A DNA stretch of 49,249 nucleotides from Bacteroidales bacterium (lineage in GTDB: Bacteria > Bacteroidota > Bacteroidia > Bacteroidales > UBA932), in the NCBI GenBank assembly GCA_017446775.1, contig JAFSQE010000004.1, forward strand, positions 1 through 49,249. The letters run 5' to 3'. A program made the translations under genes and the position numbers. Every line of letters starts with the position of its first letter. Within the stretch, counting starts at the first letter, position 1. The notes beneath the pieces were generated by a model. That model saw only the letters and a program-made list of their open reading frames with translations, did no database searches and was not told the DNA's origin. This document shows positions 1 through 9,204 of this stretch, one piece after another.

Positions 1-178
1 GATAGCTCAGTGTAAAATTTTTACTTCCATGAGAGCGTGGAGAATAGAAGTATCTGTTATCGCCCGGGTCATCCCAGAGTTTGAGCTTAGGGCTTGAGAT
101 AGAGACCTTTCCCTGCCCAAAACAAAATACCGAACCAAACAACAATAAAAGAACTGTTAGTAGAAATGATTTTTTCAT
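1..178 (-). CDS. Exported protein of unknown function, C-terminus outside window
   Basis: An open frame starts at the ATG complementary to 176-178 and runs off the left edge without a stop, so only the first 59 codons are visible. The N-terminus (MKKSFLLTVLLLLFG) is a hydrophobic Sec-type signal peptide ending near FCFGQ, so the product is probably exported to the periplasm or outer membrane. The mature start (GKVSISSPKLKLWDD) matches nothing I recognise. It lies 38 bases downstream of the FISUMP-type lipoprotein on the same strand and is probably co-transcribed with it. Confidence 0.6.
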   Translation of the reverse strand, partial: MKKSFLLTVLLLLFGSVFCFGQGKVSISSPKLKLWDDPGDNRYFYSPRSHGSKNFTLSY

Positions 179-216
179 GGTAGGTTATTATCCTCACAAA
201 AATACAAAATATTCAT

Positions 217-978
217 TCAATCTTTGACAGGGCGTACCGGGCGGCCGAAAGCGCGATAGTCGTAACCGGAATAGACCCCTTTTGCCGTTGAGTTGAAAAA
301 GAGTCCGCTGGCGCAGAAAGGCAGGGGTTGATACAGGCTTGATGTCCAGTAGTAGCCGCTTGCGCCATTGTTCTGCAGCTGCGAGCCATCGTAAAAGCCG
401 GCTGCCGGCAGGAATATGTTCGCCTCTCCGTTCTTGGCCGTAAACTGGCGGCCGCCTGTGCTGCCAATCTCAATCCATTGGGATGTGGTGTTCTTTACCA
501 GCTCGTCAAAATCTGCGGCCGTCGGCATCCGGCAGCCATTGCCCCACAGCACACAGGCGGCATCGTCTGACTTGTCCAGTGTAAACGTCTCTCCCACCTG
601 GCCATACTCCGGCAAGGTATTGTACTTTGAGAATTTGACATTGTCCCAGTCGTTACCGCTTACCACAAACGGACAATTCTCCCATGTGTATGAACTTTTG
701 GGAGCGGTATCTCCCCACGCAAAATAATCGCCAGACTCCTCTGGGGAGGATGCACCGATGTTGAAAGTAGCCCACTTCAGGCCCGATGGCAAACCCAGGT
801 CAACCCACTCTGGTTCAATCTCCGGCTCCGGTTCTGGGTCTGGGTCTGGCTGAGTCTGCTCTTTCTGTTCCTGATCCGGGTCCTTTTCTGGTTCTGGTTC
901 TATCTTGTGGCAGGCGACAACCAGCACAGATAACATTAAAAGGGGCACGAGCCCCCTTATGATATTTCTTTTAGACAT
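217..978 (-). CDS. FISUMP-domain surface lipoprotein
   Basis: 253 aa. The N-terminus is a lipoprotein signal with lipobox LVVAC, giving Cys23. An acidic proline-rich linker follows (about residues 25-57, repeated PEP/DPD units). The body opens with WVDLGLPSGLKWA and contains GDYFAWGDT and CRMPTAADFDEL, the pattern of the FISUMP (Fibrobacter succinogenes major paralogous domain) family common in Bacteroidota lipoproteins. It ends with AFGRPVRPVKD, the usual C-terminal signature of that family. The charged residues soon after Cys23 suggest surface display (inferred). The biochemical role of the family is unknown. A TACCTTTG -7 box lies at 1013-1020 on the same strand. Confidence 0.75.
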   Translation of the reverse strand: MSKRNIIRGLVPLLMLSVLVVACHKIEPEPEKDPDQEQKEQTQPDPDPEPEPEIEPEWVDLGLPSGLKWATFNIGASSPEESGDYFAWGDTAPKSSYTWENCPFVVSGNDWDNVKFSKYNTLPEYGQVGETFTLDKSDDAACVLWGNGCRMPTAADFDELVKNTTSQWIEIGSTGGRQFTAKNGEANIFLPAAGFYDGSQLQNNGASGYYWTSSLYQPLPFCASGLFFNSTAKGVYSGYDYRAFGRPVRPVKD

Positions 979-1012
979 AGCCTTATTAGCGGTATTGTTA
1001 GGATAATATGTT

Positions 1013-1020
1013 CAAAGGTA
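1013..1020 (-). promoter_or_regulatory. Bacteroidota -7 box for the FISUMP lipoprotein
   Basis: TACCTTTG on the minus strand matches TAnnTTTG and lies 34 bases before the ATG at 978. I see no good -33 TTTG, so this rests on one box and its position. Confidence 0.4.
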
Positions 1021-1047
1021 AGAAATAAACATGATGTTGGAATAAGA

Positions 1048-2370
1048 TCATGATAGCGGGCAAAAAAACAGGGGATAAGCATCGCTTACGGTGAAATTGC
1101 TGCCGCCGATGAAAATGAGGTCGGAGGGGGTGGCGGCCTGCCGGGCAAGTGTGACGGCCTCGGCTACGGTTGAGGTGGTGGGGCCGGAAATGCCGTGGCG
1201 GGCAAGGGCATCAGCCAACTGCTTCACCATCATCGCCCTTTGGGTGGAGGGCTGCGTCAGGATGTAGGAGACGTTGCTGCCCGGCTGTATCATCAGCGGC
1301 GCGATGGCATCCACATCCTTGTCGCTGACAACGCCAAAGATGATATGGATATGCCGGTATTGCGGCGCGAGCTCCCGTAGCTGGTCAAACACGTTCTTGA
1401 GCCCATGGGCGTTGTGGCCGATATCGCAGATAACATCGGGGCTGCCGGCCAGTTTTTCCCAGCGGCCGTGCAGGCCTGTAATGTGCGCGGCGCGCTCCAG
1501 GCGGGAATTATCGGCCTCGATGCCGTAGTGAGTCCGGAGTATTTCCAGCGCTACCGCTACGGTGTCCAGATTCTGCCGCTGGTATTCGCCGGGGAGGTCC
1601 ATCTTCTTTAGTGTTGTGTGCAGGCTGGATGGGGTAAGGGCTGCTTTTGCCTCCGGTTGGTTTTCTGCCACCAGCGCTTTGCATCGCTCAGGCGCAAAGA
1701 CAATCTCGCAGCCGCGCTCCGCAGCGGCGCTTTCAAACACCGGCCGGGTCGCCTCATTTATCTCACCGATAACAACCGGCACACCGTTCTTGATGATGCC
1801 CGCCTTCTCGAAGGCGATCTTTTGGAGCGTATCGCCCAGATAGGCGGTGTGCTCCAGGCCGATATTGGTGATGATGCTGACCAGTGGCCGGATGATGTTG
1901 GTGGAGTCCAGTCGCCCGCCCAGGCCGCACTCTATCACCGCCAGGTCGACACCGGAGGCGGCGAAATACCAGAACGCCATCGCCGTGGTGATTTCGAAGA
2001 AAGAGGGGCGATGGCTTTCGATGAATCTGTCGTAAGTATCCAGAAACTCCTCCACCGCCTCGCGCGGAATCATCTCGAAACCATCTTCAGTAACGATTTT
2101 TATCCGCTCGCGGAAATCGGTCAGGTGGGGCGAAGTGTAGAGTCCGATGCGCCTTCTGCCGCTGCTCAAAGACGCCGCCAGAAAAGAGCTCACGCTTCCC
2201 TTGCCGTTGGTTCCGGCGATATGGATGCACTTTAGCCTGCGCTGCGGATGCCCAAGCTGTCCGGCGAACTTAAGCATCGTCTCCAGCCCCGGCTTGTAGG
2301 CCGCAGCTCCGACCTGTTGGAACGACGGAGTCCGTGCAAAAAGTTTCTCTATTTTTTCTTCGTAACTCAC
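1048..2370 (-). CDS. folC: Bifunctional folylpolyglutamate synthase / dihydrofolate synthase
   Basis: 440 aa, normal for FolC, a cytoplasmic ATP-dependent ligase that joins glutamate to dihydropteroate or to folates. The Mur-ligase-type P-loop GTNGKGS is at residues 53-59, followed by SPHLTDFRERI and ECGLGGRLDSTN, which are FolC signatures. The C-terminal ligase domain has CDIGHNAHG where most homologues have DGAHNP. The start is GTG at 2370: it directly precedes SYEEKIEKLF, the usual FolC N-terminus, and the next in-frame Met (residue 32) is too close to the P-loop. The gene is divergent from purL with 49 bases between the starts, placing two one-carbon/purine genes back to back. Confidence 0.93.
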   Translation of the reverse strand: MSYEEKIEKLFARTPSFQQVGAAAYKPGLETMLKFAGQLGHPQRRLKCIHIAGTNGKGSVSSFLAASLSSGRRRIGLYTSPHLTDFRERIKIVTEDGFEMIPREAVEEFLDTYDRFIESHRPSFFEITTAMAFWYFAASGVDLAVIECGLGGRLDSTNIIRPLVSIITNIGLEHTAYLGDTLQKIAFEKAGIIKNGVPVVIGEINEATRPVFESAAAERGCEIVFAPERCKALVAENQPEAKAALTPSSLHTTLKKMDLPGEYQRQNLDTVAVALEILRTHYGIEADNSRLERAAHITGLHGRWEKLAGSPDVICDIGHNAHGLKNVFDQLRELAPQYRHIHIIFGVVSDKDVDAIAPLMIQPGSNVSYILTQPSTQRAMMVKQLADALARHGISGPTTSTVAEAVTLARQAATPSDLIFIGGSNFTVSDAYPLFFCPLS

Positions 2371-2392
2371 GCCGCTAAATTACACATTTTGC

Positions 2393-2400
2393 TAAATTTG
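2393..2400 (+). promoter_or_regulatory. Bacteroidota -7 box for purL
   Basis: TAAATTTG matches TAnnTTTG and ends 19 bases before the purL ATG. No clear -33 element is visible. It would also transcribe the DUF2461 gene two bases downstream of purL. Confidence 0.45.
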
Positions 2401-2419
2401 CTGCTACAAACAGTGCCAG

Positions 2420-5400
2420 ATGAAAATATTGTTTTTCCGTTCTGATTTAGGCAGCGTCATTGCAGTACAGACAGTCCAGACCCAGCCACAAGAGGCCGTT
2501 GATGCCCTTGAGTGGCTTTTTTCTTGTGCCCGCAAGACCGATGCGGACAGCCTGGAGGGCTTCTTTGTGGGTCCCCGCCGCGAGATGATAACCCCCTGGA
2601 GCACCACCGCCGTGGAGATTGCCCAGAACATGAATATTCAAGGGTTGAAGCGCATAGAGGAGTACTTCCCCGTGCAGAGCGAAAAGGCATCTTACGACAA
2701 GATGCTACAGCGTCTCTACCGAGGCCTGGACCAGGATATTTTCACCGTGGACCACACTCCAGACCCGATAGAGTACATCGCGGATTTTGAGGAGTACAAC
2801 CGCCGCGAGGGGCTGGCACTCTCTCCGGACGAGATAAAGTATCTGCAGGATCTGTCTGCAAAGTTGGGTCGCAGCCTCACCGACAGCGAGGTGTTCGGCT
2901 TCAGCCAGGTCAACAGCGAGCATTGCCGCCACAAGATTTTCAACGGCACATTCATTATCGACGGCCAGGAGCAGCCATCGTCTCTGTTCAAGCTGATTAA
3001 AAAGACCACGGAGGTCAATCCGAACCGGGTGGTATCGGCATACAAAGACAACTGCGCCTTTATCCAGGGACCCGAGGTGGATCTTTTCCACCCGACTGAC
3101 GCATCCAAGCCATCGATGTTCCGGCGCGAGAAGGCGGAGACGGTGATTTCTCTGAAGGCAGAAACACACAACTTCCCCACCACGGTAGAGCCCTTCAACG
3201 GTGCCGCTACCGGCACGGGCGGGGAGATCCGCGACCGCATGGCCGGTGGCAAGGGGTCGTTCCCGATTGCCGGCACGGCCGTTTACATGACCGGCTACCC
3301 CCGCTTTGAAGAGGGACGGCGTGCCTGGGAGGCGTTCCAGGAGCGCAAATGGCTCTATCAGACCCCCCAGGAGATACTAATCAAGGCGTCCAACGGTGCC
3401 AGCGACTTTGGCAACAAATTCGGCCAGCCGATAATCTGCGGGTCGCTGCTCACCTTTGAGTATGGCGACAGCCGCGGCATGTACGGCTACGACAAGGTGA
3501 TAATGCAGGCAGGAGGCGTGGGCTATGCCAAGAGGCGCGACTCCATAAAAGAGACTCCGGGTAAAGGGGATGCAGTGGTGCTGCTGGGCGGCGACAACTA
3601 CCGTATCGGCATGGGAGGCGGCGCTGTGAGCTCTGTCGCCACCGGAGAATATGCCAACGCCATAGAGCTCAATGCGGTTCAGCGCTCCAACCCGGAGATG
3701 CAGAAACGTGCATACAACGCCATCCGCGCCATTGCAGAGGAAGATCGCAACACTATCATCTCCGTGCACGACCATGGCGCCGGCGGCCATCTCAACTGCC
3801 TCTCCGAGCTTGTGGAGGAGGTGGGCGGCACCATCGACATAGCAAAACTGCCCATCGGCGACCCGACCCTTTCTTACAAGGAGATCATCGGTAACGAGAG
3901 CCAGGAGCGGATGGGACTGGTGATGAAAGAGCGCGATGCCGAGCATCTGCGTGCCATCGCGGAACGCGAACGCGCTCCGTTCTACAAGATCGGCACTACC
4001 ACAGGTGAGGACAATTTCACCCTGAAAGACAGTGCCACCGGTGTTGCCCCGATAGATTTGGCAATCGGCGACATGATGGGCAGCACCCCCCGGACGGTGA
4101 TGACCGGCACCACGGTAGAAAAGAAGTATCCCGATGTTAAGCCGGTTGGCAGCTATTCGCCCGAAGAACTCACAAAAGTGATAGAGGATATCCTTTCGCT
4201 GGAGTCGGTAGCCTGCAAGGACTGGCTCATCAACAAGGTAGACCGCTCCGTGACAGGGCTTATCGCCTGCCAGCAGACAGCGGGCGAGATTCAGCTCCCG
4301 CTCAACGATGTGGCGGTGACGGCCATCGCATACGATTCCAACCGCGGTATCGCCACCTCCATTGGACATGCCCCCGCCGTGGGGTTGATAGACCCGGCGG
4401 CCGGCAGCCGCATGACCATAGCCGAGGCACTCACAAACATGGTTTGGGCTGCGATAGACGGTGGCCTGCGTGGGGTGTCGCTCTCTGCCAACTGGATGTG
4501 GCCTACCCGCAACGAGGGGGAGGATGCGCGCCTGTATAAGGCGGTCGAAGGCGCCAGCGACTTTGCCATTGCGCTCGGGGTAAACATCCCCACAGGCAAA
4601 GATTCGATGTCGATGACCCAGAAATATCCTTCCGGAGAGAAAGTCCTGTCGCCCGGCACGCTGATAGTCTCTACGGTGGGGCAGGTGAGCGATATCACCA
4701 AGACTGTCCGGGCAGCGTTCGAGAATGTCCCCTCTACGATATTGTATATACCGTTTGACCGTAGGCCAACCTTTGCCCTGGGCGGCAGCGCCTATGCGCA
4801 GGTATGCTCTGCGGTGGGTTCCGAATGTCCCGATATCAAGGATCCGGCATATTTTGCAAAGTGCTTCGAGACGGTGCAAGGCCTTGTCAACGAAGAACTG
4901 GTACTCGCCGGGCACGATGTGAGCGCAGGCGGCCTTGTTACCGCGCTGCTGGAGAGCATGTTTGCAAGCACAAAGGGCGGCCTGGCCATCGACTTGGGCG
5001 GTTTGGACGCAAACGTGCTGCTCAGTGAGCAGCCGGGCGTGATTATCCAGGCAGGTATCCCGTTCGTAGAGGATTATCTGAACGGACAGAGGATACAATA
5101 TTACAAGATAGGCAGTTGGCAGGCAGCCCGCACCCTGGATATCAGATATTCCGGCGGCGAACTCCATCTGGATATCGACGACATGCGTTCCCGTTGGTTC
5201 GAAACATCCTATCTGCTTGACAAGCGGCAGACGGCAGGTGACTGTGCCCGCCGCCGTCGCGATAATTTCTCAAAGCAGCCGCTGGTTTACCGTTTCCCCC
5301 AGCAGCGGGTGCAGAAGGTTGCCGGCGGTCGCAAACCCGTGGCGGCCATCATACGCGAAAAGGGTTCCAACGGCGATCGCGAGATGGCCTGGGCTCTCTA

Positions 5401-6082
5401 TATGGCCGGTTTCGATGTGAAGGATGTGCACACCACCGATTTGACGAGCGGACGCGAAGACCTTACAGGTGTGGATATGATAGTGTTTGTTGGCGGCTTC
5501 TCCAACGCCGATACCCTGGGCAGCGCCAAGGGCTGGGCGGGGGCGTTGATGTACAACGACAAGGCACGCGCCTCGATTGATGCTTTCTATGCGCGCAAAG
5601 ATACCCTCAGTCTGGGCATCTGCAACGGCTGCCAGTTGATGGCAGAACTGGGTGTAATCACCCCCGACGACCGTTCCCGCGCCCCCAGGATGATGCACAA
5701 CGACAGCCATAAGTTTGAAAGCAGCTTTGTGGGGGTCACGATAGAAGATTCCCCTGCCGTGATGCTTCAATCGCTCAAGGGGAGCAAGCTGGGTATCTGG
5801 GTGGCCCATGGAGAGGGCAAGTTCAGTTTCCCTGCAGGGCGCAACGTAGAGGTGGCCGTCCGCTACAACTACAACGACTATCCGGGCAATCCCAACGGTT
5901 CGCCGCTTGGCATCGCCGGCGTATGCAGCCCCGACGGCCGGCATTTGGCGATGATGCCTCACCCGGAGCGCTGCCTGCGCCCCTGGAACTGGCCCTGGTA
6001 CCCCCGCGACCGCCGTCACGACTCCGATACCCCCTGGCTGGATATGTTCACCGCCGCCTACAACTGGCTCTCAAGCAGATAG
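2420..6082 (+). CDS. purL: Phosphoribosylformylglycinamidine synthase, long single-chain form
   Basis: 1220 aa. It carries out the fourth step of de novo purine synthesis, converting FGAR to FGAM with glutamine and ATP in the cytoplasm. All parts of the long PurL type are fused: a PurS-like N-terminal domain, two AIR-synthase-like halves with the FGAM-synthase signatures [12 protein letters not shown] and [14 protein letters not shown], and a C-terminal class I glutaminase. The glutaminase nucleophile is Cys1068 (GICNGCQLM) with His1181 and Glu1183 in MPHPERC. The gene ends two bases before the DUF2461 gene. purM and purD are elsewhere in the window, so purine genes are dispersed here. Long open frames on the opposite strand are shadows of high-GC coding. 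Confidence 0.97.
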   Translation: MKILFFRSDLGSVIAVQTVQTQPQEAVDALEWLFSCARKTDADSLEGFFVGPRREMITPWSTTAVEIAQNMNIQGLKRIEEYFPVQSEKASYDKMLQRLYRGLDQDIFTVDHTPDPIEYIADFEEYNRREGLALSPDEIKYLQDLSAKLGRSLTDSEVFGFSQVNSEHCRHKIFNGTFIIDGQEQPSSLFKLIKKTTEVNPNRVVSAYKDNCAFIQGPEVDLFHPTDASKPSMFRREKAETVISLKAETHNFPTTVEPFNGAATGTGGEIRDRMAGGKGSFPIAGTAVYMTGYPRFEEGRRAWEAFQERKWLYQTPQEILIKASNGASDFGNKFGQPIICGSLLTFEYGDSRGMYGYDKVIMQAGGVGYAKRRDSIKETPGKGDAVVLLGGDNYRIGMGGGAVSSVATGEYANAIELNAVQRSNPEMQKRAYNAIRAIAEEDRNTIISVHDHGAGGHLNCLSELVEEVGGTIDIAKLPIGDPTLSYKEIIGNESQERMGLVMKERDAEHLRAIAERERAPFYKIGTTTGEDNFTLKDSATGVAPIDLAIGDMMGSTPRTVMTGTTVEKKYPDVKPVGSYSPEELTKVIEDILSLESVACKDWLINKVDRSVTGLIACQQTAGEIQLPLNDVAVTAIAYDSNRGIATSIGHAPAVGLIDPAAGSRMTIAEALTNMVWAAIDGGLRGVSLSANWMWPTRNEGEDARLYKAVEGASDFAIALGVNIPTGKDSMSMTQKYPSGEKVLSPGTLIVSTVGQVSDITKTVRAAFENVPSTILYIPFDRRPTFALGGSAYAQVCSAVGSECPDIKDPAYFAKCFETVQGLVNEELVLAGHDVSAGGLVTALLESMFASTKGGLAIDLGGLDANVLLSEQPGVIIQAGIPFVEDYLNGQRIQYYKIGSWQAARTLDIRYSGGELHLDIDDMRSRWFETSYLLDKRQTAGDCARRRRDNFSKQPLVYRFPQQRVQKVAGGRKPVAAIIREKGSNGDREMAWALYMAGFDVKDVHTTDLTSGREDLTGVDMIVFVGGFSNADTLGSAKGWAGALMYNDKARASIDAFYARKDTLSLGICNGCQLMAELGVITPDDRSRAPRMMHNDSHKFESSFVGVTIEDSPAVMLQSLKGSKLGIWVAHGEGKFSFPAGRNVEVAVRYNYNDYPGNPNGSPLGIAGVCSPDGRHLAMMPHPERCLRPWNWPWYPRDRRHDSDTPWLDMFTAAYNWLSSR

Positions 6083-6084
6083 TT

Positions 6085-6747
6085 ATGGAACAGGTCATAT
6101 CGTTTCTGGAAGAACTCGCGCAGCACAACTACAAAGAGTGGTTCGATGCCCACAAAAGTGAGTATCTGCAGGCCAAAAACACCATCGCAGTGGTTGCGGC
6201 AGAGCTGATAGCCCGTGTGGCTGAGTTCGATAAGCGCATGAAAGGGCTGCGGGTAGAGGATTGCACCTACCGCATCTACCGCGACATCCGTTTTTCTGCC
6301 GACAAGACTCCATACAAGACCCACATGGGGATATATGTCTGCGCCGGTGGCAAGAAGAGCGGCCGTGCAGGCTACTATCTGCATATCGAACCCGCCACCA
6401 AAACTTATTTCATCTGCTCCGGATTATACAATCCCACCAAAGAGATGATAAAGAGTGTCCGGGAAGAGATCATGCTCTCCGGCAGTAAGTTCGACGCCGC
6501 AATCAAGGCGGCAAAGGGCTTTGAGCTGGATTGGGACGGCGCCCTGACGCGTCTGCCGCTGGGTTGGCAACCAGGACCCTATAGCGATTATTATCGCCTC
6601 AAGTCGTACATCATCATAAAGAGTGTCGATAAAAAATACATCACGGCCGGCAATCTTGCCAGCCGTGTTGCACGCGACCTTAAACCCACCGTCCCTTTCT
6701 GCGAAATCCTCAACCGCTGCGTGGATTACGTCCTGGACGGAGAGTAG
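6085..6747 (+). CDS. DUF2461 (TIGR02453) family protein
   Basis: 220 aa. The frame is open further upstream inside purL, but the ATG at 6085, two bases after the purL stop, gives the typical family N-terminus: ISFLEELAQHNYKEWFDAHK. YRIYRDIRFSADKTPYKTHM and GGKKSGRAGYYLHIEP are the conserved central blocks of DUF2461. The family is widespread in bacteria and fungi and has no settled function. The residues are polar and there is no signal peptide, so it is likely cytoplasmic. The tight spacing suggests co-transcription with purL, although a functional link to purines is not established. Confidence 0.85.
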   Translation: MEQVISFLEELAQHNYKEWFDAHKSEYLQAKNTIAVVAAELIARVAEFDKRMKGLRVEDCTYRIYRDIRFSADKTPYKTHMGIYVCAGGKKSGRAGYYLHIEPATKTYFICSGLYNPTKEMIKSVREEIMLSGSKFDAAIKAAKGFELDWDGALTRLPLGWQPGPYSDYYRLKSYIIIKSVDKKYITAGNLASRVARDLKPTVPFCEILNRCVDYVLDGE

Positions 6748-6753
6748 TAGACG

Positions 6754-7839
6754 TCAGATACCGAAGTACTCCCTGTACCTTTCGTACAGGTGCCCCGCCT
6801 GCAGGTATGCGGACTGGGGACTCATAAAGTGTGAAAATTCGAATGTGATGGCTTTGTCGTAGCCGCAGCGCTTCGCCGCCTCCAGTTTGAGGCGCAGTTT
6901 GTCGAATTTGATGGGGAAGAAATGTATGGGCATGTCCCTGTCAAAACTTTCTGCATTTGTCCAGCACTGCATTCCGTATCTGTCGGCCAGTTTTTTGTTT
7001 ACAGAGAAGAAGGCGTCCAGTTCGTCGTAGTCTATATGCCCGTCCTGGAATGCGCATGCATCTACATATTCGTGGATGCCGTCAAAAATCTCGTCCCACT
7101 CTTTTTCGTGCTGGGCGACAGACACGGCTTGCTCTTTGGTAAGGTTGGAACTGGTGGCCCCCACCGCCTTCTTGCCGTCAATCCAGGGAGATATGAAAGT
7201 TGGCAGTCCGCCAGAAACCTCCTTGCACTGCCGTCCCATGGTACGGAACGATTCAATAGCCCCTTTTGTCGCGCGGGAAATCTCTCCGGAGATGTACCAT
7301 CCGCCAAAGCTGCTGTACTTCTTGCCGTACATTTCCCATATCTCGTCTATGACATATTTGTTGGATTCGACCTCGTAACTCATGTCACCGGTATCCCAAT
7401 ACTGCCCCGAGTCGTAGAGTCCAAGCATAAACTTCATGTCATACTTTTGGGCAAGCCGGCAGAACATATCAATCAGGTCTACGGATGGCATGTAACACCC
7501 CTTGCCCAGGAGATATTTGGAGGGGTAGGTGATGAACTTGCGGTAGCCGCACCTAATGTCGATGACGGTATCTATGCCGATATCTTTCATATACCTGAAA
7601 TCCCGGTCCCATTCCCGTTCGCCCCAGTTCTGGTGGGGGATGTCGTGTGATATCTCATCCAGAAAAGTACCGGTGATGGGCAGGGCGTTGGCTTTTGGAA
7701 CAATCAGGTCGCCCGTCACGGCAGGGTCAGCTTCGATGCCCCATCTGTCTTTGTCGCAGGTGCTCTTGCAGGATGCAAGCAGGGGCGCTGAAGCAACAGC
7801 AAGGGCACTCTTTTTTAAGAAAGAACGTCTGTTTTCCAT
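6754..7839 (-). CDS. Tat-exported DUF4434 lipoprotein, putative glycosidase-like barrel
   Basis: 361 aa from the ATG at 7839; the longer frame only adds residues that would mask the signal. The N-terminus ENRRSFLKKSALA fits the twin-arginine motif and is followed by lipobox LLASC (Cys24), so this looks like a Tat-dependent lipoprotein. The mature part has ITGTFLDEIS, WDRDFRYMKDIGIDTVIDIR and GWYISGEIS, typical of DUF4434, a predicted TIM-barrel family often found with carbohydrate enzymes. Its reaction is unknown. It lies 19 bases after the ROK regulator gene and is probably in its operon. It converges tail to tail with the DUF2461 gene, and its context ties it to the glycan locus. Confidence 0.75.
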   Translation of the reverse strand: MENRRSFLKKSALAVASAPLLASCKSTCDKDRWGIEADPAVTGDLIVPKANALPITGTFLDEISHDIPHQNWGEREWDRDFRYMKDIGIDTVIDIRCGYRKFITYPSKYLLGKGCYMPSVDLIDMFCRLAQKYDMKFMLGLYDSGQYWDTGDMSYEVESNKYVIDEIWEMYGKKYSSFGGWYISGEISRATKGAIESFRTMGRQCKEVSGGLPTFISPWIDGKKAVGATSSNLTKEQAVSVAQHEKEWDEIFDGIHEYVDACAFQDGHIDYDELDAFFSVNKKLADRYGMQCWTNAESFDRDMPIHFFPIKFDKLRLKLEAAKRCGYDKAITFEFSHFMSPQSAYLQAGHLYERYREYFGI

Positions 7840-7858
7840 AATCTTGCAAGTATTATGA

Positions 7859-9055
7859 CTAATTATTGAGCATCCTGCTCTTTGCAAGCAGGCTGGCGCC
7901 GATAGCCCCGGCAGTTTTTCCGAGGTGGGAGGCCTTGATTATGGTGTCGTTGTTCACCAGGTTCAAGGAGAGTTTGTTGACCGCAATCTTAAGCGGCGGC
8001 ATAAGGTATCGTTCAGCAACGGAGAGGCGGCCTCCGATTATCACCATGTCCGGGTTGAAGATGTTTATCAGGCCAGCGACTGCGCGCCCGAGGGTTGCGC
8101 CGACCTCCTCTACGCACTCAATCGCGGTGACATCTTCTTTCTGGACTGCATCCAGGATATCGTCCAGCGATATTTCGCGGCCGTTGTTGCCATTCTCTGT
8201 GAGCAGCGAAGGCTGTCCTTCGCGAATGCGTTCCAGAACAAGGCGGTGCAGGGCTATCCCGGAAGCACCGGTTTCAAGGCAACCAATCTTTCCGCACTGG
8301 CAGATCTGGTTGTTGTCCAGCATGGGGAAGTGCCCGACCTCGCCGGAAAAGCCCGATTTGCCGTAGAACAGCTTGCCGTCAAGGACCATTCCCATACCAA
8401 GGCCCCATCCGACATTCAAAAACAAAATGTTGCTCGCCCCGGCAGCAATTCCACTCATGTATTCGCCGTAGGCCATGCCGTGTGAGTCGTTCTCTACGGA
8501 AACGGGCTTGCCAAAACCATCTTCCAGCAGGCTCTTTATGGGCTTTTCTTCGCTGATGAAATAAGAGTAGCTGTATCCCGTCTCGTGGTTCACGCGCCCG
8601 GTGAGGTTGACTCCGTAAGAGCGTACCTTGGTGCTGTCGATATGGGCTTTTTTGAGCCGCTCCAGTACGGCAGAACACATTCCGAGAACAGACTCTTCTG
8701 TGTTCTTGAGGCTGTATGGGACATCGTGCTCGAAGTGGACGACCCTGCCGGGGAAGTCAGTCACCGCAATGGATAGTCCATCCTGCCGTACGTCTATGCC
8801 CACAAAGAACCCCGCTTCTGGATTCAATCCGTATATGCTGGGACGCCTTCCGGATGCAGATTCCTGTTTGCCCAGATCGGCCAGGTAGCCCGTTTCTACC
8901 AGCTCGCTTACGATCCTGGATATTTTTGGAATACTGGTGTCAAGGTCTTTTGCCAAGTCGGCAAGGGAGAACCCGGATCCCTTTACGCACAGCTTAAGGA
9001 TGGTTCTCTTTTCGGCCGCATAGTGGCCGTTGATGTCATTTAAAAAAGAGGTCAT
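7859..9055 (-). CDS. ROK-family transcriptional regulator (NagC/XylR-like)
   Basis: 398 aa from the ATG at 9055 (MTSFLNDINGHYA). Residues about 20-75 form a winged helix-turn-helix (LADLAKDLDTSIPKISRIV followed by GRRPSIYGLN). A full ROK sugar-kinase-like domain follows with the zinc motif CQCGKIGCLE and GEVGHFP. Asp of ENDSHG, at the place of the kinase catalytic Asp, is kept, so residual kinase activity cannot be excluded. ROK regulators with this layout are usually sugar-responsive repressors. The gene is divergent from the epimerase-SusCD operon, which makes it the obvious local regulator. The 10-bp inverted repeat at 9107-9131 is a candidate operator. The effector is inferred to be an amino sugar. 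Confidence 0.88.
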   Translation of the reverse strand: MTSFLNDINGHYAAEKRTILKLCVKGSGFSLADLAKDLDTSIPKISRIVSELVETGYLADLGKQESASGRRPSIYGLNPEAGFFVGIDVRQDGLSIAVTDFPGRVVHFEHDVPYSLKNTEESVLGMCSAVLERLKKAHIDSTKVRSYGVNLTGRVNHETGYSYSYFISEEKPIKSLLEDGFGKPVSVENDSHGMAYGEYMSGIAAGASNILFLNVGWGLGMGMVLDGKLFYGKSGFSGEVGHFPMLDNNQICQCGKIGCLETGASGIALHRLVLERIREGQPSLLTENGNNGREISLDDILDAVQKEDVTAIECVEEVGATLGRAVAGLINIFNPDMVIIGGRLSVAERYLMPPLKIAVNKLSLNLVNNDTIIKASHLGKTAGAIGASLLAKSRMLNN

Positions 9056-9071
9056 ACAGTTATTTGTCGTG

Positions 9072-9079
9072 CAAAGATA
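9072..9079 (-). promoter_or_regulatory. -7 box of the ROK regulator promoter
   Basis: TATCTTTG on the minus strand lies 16 bases before the ATG at 9055. An ATTG at about 9098-9101, 18 bases upstream on that strand, could serve as the -33 element. The inverted repeat at 9107-9131 begins just beyond it. Confidence 0.5.
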
Positions 9080-9106
9080 CCAATTGTTTGTGAAAAGCAA
9101 TAATTA

Positions 9107-9131
9107 TATTTTTAACGTTTTGTTAAAAATA
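9107..9131. promoter_or_regulatory. Inverted repeat, candidate ROK operator
   Basis: Perfect 10-bp arms, TATTTTTAAC and GTTAAAAATA, are separated by the 5-base spacer GTTTT. The repeat sits between the two divergent promoters, one base from the -33 box of the epimerase promoter. ROK regulators such as NagC, Mlc and XylR bind AT-rich dyads with T-runs and A-runs about this far apart. Its use as an operator is inferred. Confidence 0.5.
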
Positions 9132-9132
9132 C

Positions 9133-9162
9133 TTGGTTATTTAATAATAGTTCGTAAATTTG
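9133..9162 (+). promoter_or_regulatory. Promoter of the epimerase-SusCD operon
   Basis: TTG at 9133-9135 and TAAATTTG at 9155-9162 are separated by 19 bases, which fits the Bacteroidota -33/-7 arrangement (TTTG, N19-21, TAnnTTTG). The ATG of the epimerase is 42 bases further on. The adjacent inverted repeat would let a bound regulator block this promoter. Confidence 0.55.
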
Positions 9163-9204
9163 TTTCACTGTGTTACGGTTTATTTGATAAAAACTTGCGC
9201 TGCA

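Noticed and set aside
1618-2235. A 205-codon plus-strand frame opposite folC
   Set aside because: folC on the other strand has complete motifs; the frame shows no recognisable protein.
3377-5167. A 596-codon open frame on the minus strand opposite purL
   Set aside because: It lies wholly within the well-supported purL, has no family motifs and a Cys/His-rich random composition; it is a shadow of GC-rich codons.
5923-6084. Upstream extension of the DUF2461 gene into purL
   Set aside because: The added residues are low-complexity and out of frame with purL; the family N-terminus begins at the ATG at 6085.
7859-9055. Reading the ROK protein as a simple sugar kinase such as glucokinase
   Set aside because: It has a clear N-terminal winged helix-turn-helix and is divergent from a sugar-uptake operon, so a regulator is more likely, although kinase residues remain.
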